Shown: positions 36,659 through 45,325 of the stretch, one piece after another
Numbering within the stretch: position 1 is the first letter of the stretch
Layout: each line of letters starts with the position of its first letter
Assembly: GCF_002741015.1 (NCBI RefSeq)
Contig: NZ_CP016616.1
Span: 5,420,501 to 5,484,500 of the forward strand
From: Microvirga ossetica
GTDB lineage: Bacteria > Pseudomonadota > Alphaproteobacteria > Rhizobiales > Beijerinckiaceae
Length of the DNA stretch: 64,000 nt
Direction: 5' to 3'
Translations under genes and position numbers: made by a program
The notes under the pieces: generated by a model
What the model saw: only the letters and a program-made list of their open reading frames with translations
Database searches by the model: none
What the model was told of the DNA's origin: nothing

Positions 36659-37576
36659 GTGGAAGCGCCTCCCCTCGAGCGTAAGCTCGTCGCCATCCTG
36701 GCCGCCGATGTGGCCGGCTACAGCCGCATGATGCACCGGGATGAGGATGCGACGCTTGCGACCCTCACCACCCATCGCACGATCATCGACGACCTCATCG
36801 CCACCGGACGGGGGCAGGTTTCGGGCACTGCCGGCGACAGCGTCCTGGCCGAGTTCGCCAGCGTCGTCGATGCCGTGCACTGCGCGGTGGCGATCCAGCA
36901 GGCCCTGCACAAGGCCAATGCCGACCTGCCCGCCGAACGCCGGATGCGATTGCGCATCGGCATCAACATCGGCGACGTGCTGGTCAAGGACGGCACCATC
37001 TTCGGTGACGGCGTCAACGTCGCCGCGCGCCTGGAGTCCCTGGCGGAGCCGGGCAGCGTGTGCATCACGCGCGGCGTGCGCGATCACATCCGCGACCGGG
37101 GCGATTATGAATTCGAGGATCTCGGCGAACACAGCGTCAAGAACATCGCCCGCCCGGTGCGGGCGTTCCGGATCCTGTTCGATCCTGACGGCACGACCGA
37201 GCTGCGGGAAGCGCCGGCAGCGCCGGAACCGGCGCTCTCAGGCAGTGGTGTCTCGGATGTCCCGCAAGATGCGATCGAGCTCGAGTTCTGGCAGTCGGTC
37301 CAGGCCAGCGGGGAGGCGGACGAGTACGGGGCCTATCTCGAGCGCTATCCCGACGGAATCTTTGCGCCCCTGGCGCGGGATCGGCTGGCCAAGCCCGAGA
37401 CCCTCGAGCGGCCACCCGTTCCGTCGGACGGCTCGGCCGTCGAACTGGCGTTCTGGGACACCGTCAAGGACAGCGACAACCCGGCGATGTTCCGGGCCTA
37501 TCTCGAGCGGTTCCCGGACGGCGTCTTCAAGGCCCTGGCGCAGATCCGGCTGGCTGAAATCGATGATGCGCACTAA
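36659..37576 (+). CDS. Class III adenylate/guanylate cyclase with caspase-associated-type repeats
   Basis: 305 aa from GTG 36659 (GGAG 9 bases upstream; ATG 36536 is the upstream alternative). The cyclase homology domain starts LERKLVAILAADVAGYSRMM (metal Asp residues) and includes VSGTAGDSVLAEF and INIGDVLVKDGTIFGDGVN. After it come two ~40-residue repeats, ELEFWQSVQ...YLERYPDGIFAPLARDRL and ELAFWDTVK...YLERFPDGVFKALAQIRL, a module often attached to caspase-like or cyclase proteins. The stop codon lies in the first bases of the IS701 element, so the C terminus may be shortened by the insertion. Confidence 0.85.
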   Translation: MEAPPLERKLVAILAADVAGYSRMMHRDEDATLATLTTHRTIIDDLIATGRGQVSGTAGDSVLAEFASVVDAVHCAVAIQQALHKANADLPAERRMRLRIGINIGDVLVKDGTIFGDGVNVAARLESLAEPGSVCITRGVRDHIRDRGDYEFEDLGEHSVKNIARPVRAFRILFDPDGTTELREAPAAPEPALSGSGVSDVPQDAIELEFWQSVQASGEADEYGAYLERYPDGIFAPLARDRLAKPETLERPPVPSDGSAVELAFWDTVKDSDNPAMFRAYLERFPDGVFKALAQIRLAEIDDAH

Positions 37577-38936
37577 TACTACAGCCGGGATTTACGGCGG
37601 CGGGTGCGCTTGCGCCAGTGACATTCGCGAGCACGCTGCTGATGCCGCCGACGCCACGTCGACCAATGCTCCACCGCCTCAACCGAAGGCGGCCGCTCCC
37701 ACACCAGATGCCAGAGCAGCCGCCGCACCTCCGGCACGGTGAGCGGCAGCAACCCCGCGGCGCGCACGACGGAGGCTTCTCCCCCCGATGGCGTGCTGGC
37801 GCACGACGGTGAGATACGCATGCGCCAGCATGGCCAACGTGATGTGGCGATACCAGCCCGTCCACGAGCGCACCTCGTATTCGTCCAAGCCGGTCTCGCC
37901 CTTGGCCTCCTCGAAGCAGCTCTCGATCCGCCAGCGCTGACCCGCAATCCGCACCAGCTCAGAGAGCGGCGTCTCCTCCGGCGAACGGGTGAGATAGAAC
38001 GTGAACTGATGCGGGCGGCCCTTCTTGCGCCGGATCAGCAGCCCGGTTTTCCAACCCGGCACCGGCGGCGTGCGATACGGCAGATAGGCCCAATCGTACA
38101 GCCGTGGCCCCTTGGCGCCATCGCCGGCGCTGAGCCGCGTCCAACCTCTGGCCGGCACGTCCTCGAGCCAATCCTCGACGGGCTTGAACCCGAGCCGCTG
38201 GGCCGAGGTCACCGCCAGCACGTAGCCGCGCCCATGCGCTTCGACCAGGCGTCGCGTCTGGGAATCGGCGCCATACACGCAGTCGCCCACCACCCACGTG
38301 CACGGCACCCCGGCCGCAAACGCCCGTTTGAGCATCGCCTGCCCGAGCTTCGGCTTGGTGGTGAAGTCAACCTCCTCCGGAATGCCCGCTTCCGTCCGCC
38401 GTGCCGCATCGAAGGCCCAGGTCTCGGGCAGGTACAGCGCCCGGTCGATCAGCGCATGCCCGTGCCGGCTGGCATAGGCGAGAAACACCCCGATCTGGCA
38501 ATTCTCGATGCGGCCTGCGGTGCCGGAGTATTGGCGTTTGACGCCGGCCGACTTGTCGCCCTTCTTCAAGAAGCCGGTCTCGTCGAGCACCAGCACGGCC
38601 TCGGGATCGCCGAGGTGCTCGACCACATAGGCACACAGGTCATCGCGCACCGCATCGGCATCCCAGTGCATGCGGGCAAGAAAGTCCTGCACGCCATCGG
38701 GGCTGGCATCACCGGCCGCTTCGGCCAGGTGCCAGCCGTTCTTGCGCTTGAGCGGCGCGAGCAGCCCTTGCAGATAGGCTCGGGCGCGTCGGCGCGGTTC
38801 GATACGGGCGAAACGGGGAGCAATCCGGGTGCAGAGATCATCCAGTTGATCAGCCCAGCAGTGAGCCTCGGTCATGTGCGTCATGGCGCGACACCTCCGT
38901 GTCTAAGACAACGCACAATGCCCGGCTGTAGTATTA
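37574..38936. mobile_element. IS701-family insertion sequence
   Basis: 1363 bp bounded by perfect 16-bp inverted repeats: TAATACTACAGCCGGG (37574-37589) and CCCGGCTGTAGTATTA (38921-38936). The 4-bp flanks do not match as a clear duplication (CTAA / TTAG, themselves reverse complements). The single transposase frame is shifted near its 3' end. Confidence 0.85.
37579..38884 (-). pseudogene. IS701 transposase, frame shifted at a G6 run
   Basis: DDE transposase, about 400 residues. The main frame from ATG 38884 carries VLVLDETGFLKKG (first Asp), TWVVGDCVYGAD and RWRIESCFEEAKGETGL. At 37,781-37,786 a run of six Gs (minus strand) shifts the C-terminal ~70 residues (LPLTVPEVRRLLWHLVW ... RRRKSRL) to another frame. 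This is either a one-base insertion or a sequencing or programmed slip site. The natural C terminus ends at 37579 just inside the left repeat. Confidence 0.8.
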
Positions 38937-39006
38937 GGGCCGCACTGATTGATCAAGGATGTCCGCTCCACGCATGGGCATCCGTAAATTCCCGCGGAGG
39001 GCGGCC

Positions 39007-39770
39007 TCAGGTGGCGAGGACGGCGACCGGCAGGCGGATGTCGAATGAGCTGCCGGCCGCGCTCGAGGACTGGGACAGCGTGCCGTCCAACTGCCGCACG
39101 AACACGCCGATGTAGCGCGTGCCGAATTCCGTCCCCTTCGTGCCCGCCGCCGCGTCCGGACCGATCCCGTCGTCCGTGATGGACAGCCGGATGAGATCGT
39201 CTGACTGCCGTTTCAGGCCGATGCGGATCGCGCCATCGCCGGACGGAAAGGCATGCCTTGATCGCGTTGGTGGCGAGTTCGTTGACCATGAGGCCGATCG
39301 GCACCGAGGCATCCTTGTGCAGTGCCAGCGGCTCGGTGTCGACCGCAATGGCGATCTCGGAGCACTCGCCGAGCAGGCTTGCGCTGAGGTTGGCGGCGAT
39401 CTCCGCGAGGTAGGCGTCGCCGCGGATGGCCTCGGCCGTCTCCGAACGGGCGATCAGGTCGTAGAGCTGCGCCACGGCAGCGATCCGACCCTGGAGCGCC
39501 TGCAAGGTGCGGGCATCACTGCCGGGCTGGCGGGCCTCATGCGCCACGAAGCTCATGATCACCGTGAGGCTGTTCTTGACCCGGTGGTAGATCTCCTGCT
39601 TGGCCTGATCCTGGTCACGCTCGCGTTGCACCCGGTCCGTGATGTCCTCGAAGGCCAGCAGCAGCCGCATGGTGTGGTTGCCGGGACGGAATACCTTGCG
39701 CGCGTTCAGGCGCATCACGCGGTGGCCAATTGCCGTCTTGGCACGCCTCGGTGGGCGGGCCGGGTATTCC
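39007..39770 (-). pseudogene. HisKA_2-type histidine kinase remnant, truncated and frameshifted
   Basis: A PAS end (RLLLAFEDITDRV), the HisKA_2 box EIYHRVKNSLTVIMSFV (phospho-His), then the ATPase N box VNELATNAIK. A shift near 39,250 moves the rest (GDGAIRIGLKRQ, ITDDGIG, FVRQLDGTL) to another frame. The N-terminal sensor is missing; the sequence joins the AI-2E gene's end at about 39,770. Close to the right end of the IS701 element. Confidence 0.85.
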
Positions 39771-39783
39771 CTCTCGGACCTAA

Positions 39784-41760
39784 TCAAGCCGCGCTGATCG
39801 CAATCGGCCCCTTCAGGATCCCAGTCGCCTCCGTCTGGGCCATGTCCAGGCACAGGGCCATGGCCTCGCGCAGGCCGGTGGCCACGACATCCGCCCGAGC
39901 CGCCTCCTGGAGGGCCGTGGCAGCCGTGGCGTCCATTTCCTCGACCCAACATCCCAGCAGGATTCGCGCCTGCGGCATCTTGCGGCGCAGGCGACGCACC
40001 GCATAGCGCATGTGCGCCGGGCTGCCGGCGTCGAGATAGGACAGGCACACCATGGCGACGCCGGCATCGTCGATCCTCGCAACGGCTTGGACCGACAGGG
40101 AGGCTGCGCTTTCCACCCTGGCCTTGAGCCCATGCTTCGTCAGGAGCTGCGCCAGCATCATGGCGGCGGCCTCGTCGACCGGGCTCTGGCCGGCAATGCA
40201 CAGGATCGGCGTCTCGCCCCGGAAGCGTGGATTGAGATCCTCCAGCGCCAGGCTCGGAAGGTCGGCCCTGCCGCTCTCGCCCTCGCTGGCCTCGACGGCC
40301 GCGGCCGCCTCGGGATCGTCGGTGCGACCGGATTGCGGCTCCTGGTCGGGATGATCGGAGAGATCGTCCACCAATTCCTCGACCGTCGCCCTCATGCGCT
40401 CCAGGCGGTCCTCGTTGAGGACACCACGCAGTGCGTCGGCGCGAGCGAGCCGCAGGCCGGCCAACGCCACCTCGTCGTAGTAGACGGAGAGCGAGCGCTC
40501 CTTCAGGAACTCCTCCGCCACGTCGGCTGCCTCCGCGGGATCACCGGCCAGCATGCGTTGGTAGAAGATCTCCGGCGGCGACAGAGCGGGGCGGTCGCCG
40601 AGCATGACATCGAGAAATTCGAGCTGCTCCACGTGCCGGCCGAGCACGACCAGGCACACGGTCAGCGGGGTTGCCAGCACCAGTCCGATCGGCCCCCAGA
40701 GCCAGGTCCAGAACGTCGCGGCGACGACGACCGCCACCGGAGACAATCCCGTGCTGTGGCCGTAGACGAGGGGCTCGACCACGTGACCGGCCAGCGGCTC
40801 CATGACGATGAACAGGGCCGCGGTCATCAGCAGCATCGACCAGCCGGGATCGACGGCCGCGGCCAGGGCCAGCGGAAAGGCAGCGGAGATGAACGCACCG
40901 ATGTAGGGCACGAAGCGCAGGATCGCTGCAAGGATGCCCCACAGCACTGGGCTCGGCACTCCGATGAAATACAGGCCGATGCCGATCACCACGCCGAAGG
41001 CCGCGTTCAGAGCCAACTGGGTCAGGAACAGCTTGCTCAGACGGCCGGCAGCATCGTCGAGCGCTGCGGTGGTCTTCTGAAGATCATGCGAGCCGGCGAG
41101 GCGGATCAGGCGGTTCCGCAGGTCCTCCCGTTGCAGCAGAATGAAGATCACGAAGATGATCACGATCCCGGTGGTCGCGGCCGGATGGATGAGCGGCGTG
41201 ATGAAGGCGCCGAGCGTTTGCAGGGCGCCTGGGTCGGGCTGGCGCACCTCCACCGGGATGGGCTTCGTTTCCGTGGCCGGCACGGTGCTTGGCGTCAGCG
41301 GATTGGTCGGCGGGGTGGCCCCGACGTGGGGCTTGTCGAGTTCCTTGCCCAGGTCCTGCAACACGTCCGCGGCGCGCTCGAGGGCGCTGCTGCTGGCGGC
41401 GGACCCACGCAGGGCCTGCACCTTCTCGCGCATCGTGACCTGGTAGCGCGGCAGGTCCCCGGCGAGCTGGGTGACCTGCGTCGCCATGACCGTCGCAAGT
41501 GCCGTGATACCGGCAAAGGCGACCAGGACGACGCCGATCACGGCCAGCGCCCGGGGCATATGCGCCTTCTGCAACAGCCGGATGAGGGGTGCCAGCACGA
41601 AGCTCAGGAGGATGGCGAGTGCCACCGGAACGAAGACCTCGCGCCCGACGTACAGAGCCGCGATGACGAGGGCGATCATGCCGACGACGCCAAGGCCGGC
41701 GGAAGAGGAGCCCGACGGGAGGATGGCCCGCTCGGCAGATTTTGGCTTCAGGTCTGGCAT
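39784..41760 (-). CDS. AI-2E/PerM-family transporter with soluble C-terminal domain
   Basis: 658 aa. The membrane part (residues 20-400) has about eight helices with the family blocks GIGLYFIGVPSPVLWGILA and FVPYIGAFI. The rest (about 400-658) is a soluble region with PILCIAGQSPVDEAAAMMLAQ and ARILLGCW, which resembles a B12-binding-like Rossmann fold. Substrate unknown; AI-2E members in other bacteria export signals or ions. The C-terminal extension is a known variation among rhizobia. Confidence 0.88.
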   Translation of the reverse strand: MPDLKPKSAERAILPSGSSSAGLGVVGMIALVIAALYVGREVFVPVALAILLSFVLAPLIRLLQKAHMPRALAVIGVVLVAFAGITALATVMATQVTQLAGDLPRYQVTMREKVQALRGSAASSSALERAADVLQDLGKELDKPHVGATPPTNPLTPSTVPATETKPIPVEVRQPDPGALQTLGAFITPLIHPAATTGIVIIFVIFILLQREDLRNRLIRLAGSHDLQKTTAALDDAAGRLSKLFLTQLALNAAFGVVIGIGLYFIGVPSPVLWGILAAILRFVPYIGAFISAAFPLALAAAVDPGWSMLLMTAALFIVMEPLAGHVVEPLVYGHSTGLSPVAVVVAATFWTWLWGPIGLVLATPLTVCLVVLGRHVEQLEFLDVMLGDRPALSPPEIFYQRMLAGDPAEAADVAEEFLKERSLSVYYDEVALAGLRLARADALRGVLNEDRLERMRATVEELVDDLSDHPDQEPQSGRTDDPEAAAAVEASEGESGRADLPSLALEDLNPRFRGETPILCIAGQSPVDEAAAMMLAQLLTKHGLKARVESAASLSVQAVARIDDAGVAMVCLSYLDAGSPAHMRYAVRRLRRKMPQARILLGCWVEEMDATAATALQEAARADVVATGLREAMALCLDMAQTEATGILKGPIAISAA

Positions 41761-41894
41761 CGATCAGGGGTCCCAGGCCGCCGTAGGTCGTAAGCGCCGG
41801 CCCGGCCCGGTGCGATAACGTCGGGGGGACCAATTCGCTCCCTTGCCTCGGGTCGTCACCGGCGGCCGTTCCTCAGGAAACTGCCGTGTGGCAG

Positions 41895-41919
41895 GGAACC
41901 GGTCAGGTTCAAGGTCGTT
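41895..41919 (+). promoter_or_regulatory. EcfG-dependent promoter
   Basis: GGAAC (41895-41899), 16 bases, CGTT (41916-41919): an exact match to the alphaproteobacterial EcfG consensus GGAAC-N16/17-CGTT. It lies about 210 bases before the hemerythrin-DUF2382 start at 42130, a family typical of stress regulons. Confidence 0.7.
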
Positions 41920-42129
41920 GCCATGTTGCGACGCAGCAAATCCCTTCGCTGTTGCGAGATTGTCTTCCTAGTATCTGCGTCGCCGCTCTCCAAAGTTCAA
42001 TCGATGCCGAAGTCCGCTCGCCTCGGAGAGCCATTGCTGCGCCCTGTCGCTGCGCTTCTCGAAGATCGGCTCGGGTATCGACGTCACCACCCAGTATTGC
42101 GTTTGGCTCCAATTTTTCATGAGGACGAC

Positions 42130-43308
42130 ATGACGACCATCAGACAACTGCTCCAGACCGGTCCGGCCAAGGCCAACGAACTCTTCGCGAAACTCGTGGA
42201 TACCTCCGACGGCGCGGTCAAGACACGCGAGAGGCTGTTCGCGGATCTCAAGGCGGAGCTGGATCTGCTCGCCCGGCTCGAGGAGGAGCACCTGTTCCCG
42301 GTGCTGAGGAAACACAAGGCCACCAAGGGACTGGTGTCCGCAGCGCTTGCTGACAACAAGCAGACAAGAGTGCTTCTGGACGAACTTGAGACCACGCCAA
42401 AGGATGACGAGGAGTTCGCCACCAAGGTGGCCGAGTTGCGCAAGATCCATCAGCAGAGCGTGCGCGATGGGAAGAACGAGCTGCTGCCGGCTGTCCTGAA
42501 GGCGCTGAGCGACGAGGAAGCCCAGGCCATCGTCGACAGCATCGAGGCCGAGAAGGCGGAGATCGAGGAGGCCCGGCAGGTGGAGGCCGAACAGCGCCGC
42601 ATCGAGGCGAGGTTCGAGCGCGAGCAGGAAGCGAGGCTCGTTGCCGAGCAGCAGGACGAGGCCGAGCGCGTGGAGGAGGCCCGCACGGCCGTCCGGCAGA
42701 CCGTGGACGCCGTTGCGCGGACGGGTGAGGTCGCAGCCGAGAGTGCCAAGCAGATGGTCCGCAGCACGGCTGAGGTCGCGCAGCGGGTCGCGACGGCGCC
42801 TATGAGCACCGGCTCGGTTCTCTGGGATTCGATGTTCAACCTATGGACGGCTCCGCTGGGCCGCGCCGTGGCGCGTCCCACCAATGGCCTGCCGTCCTCT
42901 CAGGTCGAGGAGGTCATACCGCTCGCCGAAGAGACCCTGGTCGTGGGCAAGCAGAAGGTCACCAGCGGCACCACCACCGTGCGCCGCGTTGTCGTGGAAA
43001 CCCCGGTTCAGCAGCAGGTGACGTTGTATGATGAGAAGGTCATCGTGGAACGGCGCAAGCCGGTCACCGATGCCGTGACGGGCGAGACCTTGACCGAGGT
43101 CACGATCGAAATGATCGAGACCACAGAGAGGCCCGTGGTTGGCAAGAGCGTGAAGGTGCGCGAAGAGGTTGTCGTGCGCCGGGAGCGCACCCAACGGAGC
43201 GAGACCGTCCGGGACACCATCCGTCGGGACGAGATCGAGGTCACGTACTCCGACGAGAACCAACCTTCCGGCAGGACGCGACCGGCAATCGCCGCTAGCC
43301 GCAAGTAA
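42130..43308 (+). CDS. Hemerythrin-like HHE domain fused to DUF2382 (YsnF/AvaK) domain
   Basis: 392 aa. The N-terminal helical HHE-type part (residues 1-140; EEEHLFPVL, HQQSVRDGKNELLPAVL) may bind di-iron or metal. A charged coiled coil (about 140-240) follows. The C-terminal DUF2382 domain (VIPLAEETLVVGKQKVTSG, RVVVETPVQQQVTLYDEKV, VVVRRERTQRSETV) is a beta-rich stress module. Directly behind an EcfG promoter, so probably induced in the general stress response. Similar domains recur in the window at 48313 and 50222. Confidence 0.88.
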   Translation: MTTIRQLLQTGPAKANELFAKLVDTSDGAVKTRERLFADLKAELDLLARLEEEHLFPVLRKHKATKGLVSAALADNKQTRVLLDELETTPKDDEEFATKVAELRKIHQQSVRDGKNELLPAVLKALSDEEAQAIVDSIEAEKAEIEEARQVEAEQRRIEARFEREQEARLVAEQQDEAERVEEARTAVRQTVDAVARTGEVAAESAKQMVRSTAEVAQRVATAPMSTGSVLWDSMFNLWTAPLGRAVARPTNGLPSSQVEEVIPLAEETLVVGKQKVTSGTTTVRRVVVETPVQQQVTLYDEKVIVERRKPVTDAVTGETLTEVTIEMIETTERPVVGKSVKVREEVVVRRERTQRSETVRDTIRRDEIEVTYSDENQPSGRTRPAIAASRK

Positions 43309-43685
43309 GTTCACGACAGCAACACCTCAGCATGCACACAGGTCGCGGTACTCAACCCCGACCTGTGTGCCCATAACCGGAACGGAGATGCCGACCACGA
43401 CAGGGACTGCACCGGATCATCAGATCAGCTTCCGTGACAGTCACCATGCCTCCCATCGGGGAGGTTGGAAAAACGTCCCTTGGCTCGATCACGCGGTCTA
43501 TACCATGCATCGCTGCTGATGGTGCCACGAAGCGACCGTGTTAGCCACCTGCGGATCACAGCTCCAGGGTCGCGGACCGAGGCATGAACCGGATCATCGG
43601 CTGCAACTCCGAAGCAGCCCCTAATCGCTGCTGCCATGGGACCCCACGTCCGCCGAGCCGTTAACCTGGGAAAGGATCATTCGAG
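43309..43685. other. No gene seen (377 bp)
   Basis: The intergenic DNA contains no family-like frame; it probably carries the promoter of the DUF6489 gene. Confidence 0.4.
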
Positions 43686-43925
43686 ATGAAAGTCACGATG
43701 AACGTTGATTGCACACCGGAGGAAGCACGCGCTTTCTTCGGCTTGCCGGATGTGCAGCCCATGCAACAGCACTTGATGAACGAGATGCAGGAGCGCCTGT
43801 CTGCCAACCTGAAGTCGATGGAGCCGGATGCGATGATCAGGGCCTGGTTACCGACTGCCGTCAAGGGCTTCGAACAATGGCAGGACATGCTTGCATCCCA
43901 AATGAGCTCGGCAAGGACGAAATAA
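43686..43925 (+). CDS. DUF6489 family protein (79 aa)
   Basis: MKVTMNVDCTPEEARAFFGL at the start and MIRAWLPTAVKGFEQWQDML at the end match this small helical family, often near phasin or PHA genes. GGAAAGG lies upstream. Function unknown. Followed by a terminator at 44177. Confidence 0.8.
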   Translation: MKVTMNVDCTPEEARAFFGLPDVQPMQQHLMNEMQERLSANLKSMEPDAMIRAWLPTAVKGFEQWQDMLASQMSSARTK

Positions 43926-44176
43926 GGATCTGGGCAGCAGTCACCGTCGTTCCCTCACACTGCGATCCGGGAACTCGCGAGATGCTGTCCCATTGGGGGC
44001 AGCCCCGAAACCGAGACCGAACATGTCCGAATGCTCTTGCGCGTCGACAGGATGTAAGCCTGCCTGCACCCTTGCTGTAAACTAACGATTCTGGGGTGCC
44101 TGGTGCCGAAGAAGCGTCATTTTGGAAATGTCGGCCAAGGGGCCCGCCGCGACAGAAACGTCGTTTGGATACGTGA

Positions 44177-44212
44177 AAGGCCGGCTTCCAAGGAAGCTGG
44201 CCTTCGGCTTTT
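44177..44212. terminator. Hairpin terminator
   Basis: A 13-bp stem AAGGCCGGCTTCC (44177-44189) with GGAAGCTGGCCTT (44192-44204; one G-U pair), then CGGCTTTT. Fits termination of the DUF6489 gene on the plus strand. Confidence 0.75.
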
Positions 44213-44279
44213 CATAGGCACGCCAGCGCGCCGGATGCAGCACGACGTCACTCGCGTCTAAGAAGCCCTTGCCGGAGGA

Positions 44280-44531
44280 TTATCGCAGGCGCTCGACATT
44301 GGCCTGGACCTTCTGGCGATACCCGCTGACCACCTGCTGAGCCGAGCCGCCTGCTGCAATCATGGCGGCTGCCTCCGCGAACGCGTTGACCTTTTCCGTC
44401 ACCATCAGCAGGGTCTCGTCCGGAGTTCCCTGGCCTATCGCCACTTGAGACATCCGCGCCCAAATCACGGACCGTGCCTCAACTGCCAGCATCGTGGTGT
44501 CGGTGGCCAGTTTCATCCAAAGCACGAGCAT
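44280..44531 (-). CDS. Small helical protein, phasin-like
   Basis: 83 aa with amphipathic helices: EARSVIWARMSQVAIGQ and AEAAAMIAAGGSAQQVVSGY. The composition and length resemble phasin-type granule proteins, but identity is not secure. It starts 43 bases after the OsmC-like gene on the same strand. Confidence 0.5.
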   Translation of the reverse strand: MLVLWMKLATDTTMLAVEARSVIWARMSQVAIGQGTPDETLLMVTEKVNAFAEAAAMIAAGGSAQQVVSGYRQKVQANVERLR

Positions 44532-44573
44532 CGGTATCTCCAGGGTGGAAGGGTGAAGGCATCAGGCCTGGCA

Positions 44574-44927
44574 TCATGCCAGTGCGATGTCGAGGTTGAT
44601 CGGGTTGTACAGGGTGTTGGCAACAGGGGACCATCGCACCGCATGATCGAGGAGCGCCTTGAGAACGTCGCGGGGCGTGTCGGCATCGATCCGCACGCTG
44701 ATGCTGACCGTCTCGAATCCGAGACCCTTGAAGTCCAGATCGCCCGTTCCCCAAAGGGCCGCGAAGTCGATGTCGCCCTCGAGCTCGATCGCGAGCCGAC
44801 GGATCGGGATCGCCCGGGCGGCGGCGTTGGCCTGGATGCTGACCGACAGGCAGGAGCCCAGGGCCGCGAGGAGCGCCTCCGAGGGACTCGGCATCGTATC
44901 GTCATTGAGTAGAGTGAGTGCTTCCAC
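44574..44927 (-). CDS. OsmC-family protein, N-terminally short
   Basis: 117 aa frame. The OsmC/Ohr helix with the catalytic-type Cys is visible in SEALLAALGSCLSVSIQANA. The C-terminal beta half follows (LDFKGLGFETVSISVRI). Usual OsmC proteins have another 25-45 residues before SEALLAALG; here the frame begins with GTG 44927 (GGGAG 4 bases upstream) and a TAA blocks further extension (GGGSDVEALTLL). So either a shortened functional form or a 5'-truncated gene. Confidence 0.7.
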   Translation of the reverse strand: MEALTLLNDDTMPSPSEALLAALGSCLSVSIQANAAARAIPIRRLAIELEGDIDFAALWGTGDLDFKGLGFETVSISVRIDADTPRDVLKALLDHAVRWSPVANTLYNPINLDIALA

Positions 44928-45325
44928 GTCGCTCCCGCCGCCGAACGGCGCCAGGTCGCGGACGTGATGCCTTTAGCTGAACCGTCCCGTGGCCTCGGTC
45001 CGGCACCGCAGCGTCCGGGTCGACGGCGACAGGGTCTTGCCTGACATCACCGGCAAATCCTCTCCACCCTGTCCGAGAAGCCCGAGCGGCTGGCCGGACG
45101 TCGGCGTCCTGCGGTCGATCACTGGGCAGCTCCTTGGGTCGGTGAATACCGAGAGTAACGCCTGCGCCCGCGTTCCGAGCCAAGCAAGATCGGTTTCCGG
45201 GTAAGCGAAAACGCATGGAGCCCCGCAGGCTGGAGCAGGACGAGGTCCGTTCTTTCCTGGCTTCGCCCCGCACGGCCACTTGACTGCGGCCGGCTCCCCT
45301 TGGGGTGGGGTCCATGCATCTTCGC
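44928..45325. other. No gene seen (398 bp)
   Basis: Region between the OsmC-like gene and IS1182. Frames look non-coding. The 6-bp target duplication of the IS (CTTCGC) is at its right end, 45320-45325. Confidence 0.4.

Noticed and set aside
40012..41793. 593-residue frame antisense to the AI-2E transporter
   Set aside because: Composition (Arg/His/Gln-rich, no hydrophobic core) is that of an antisense frame; the transporter is well supported.
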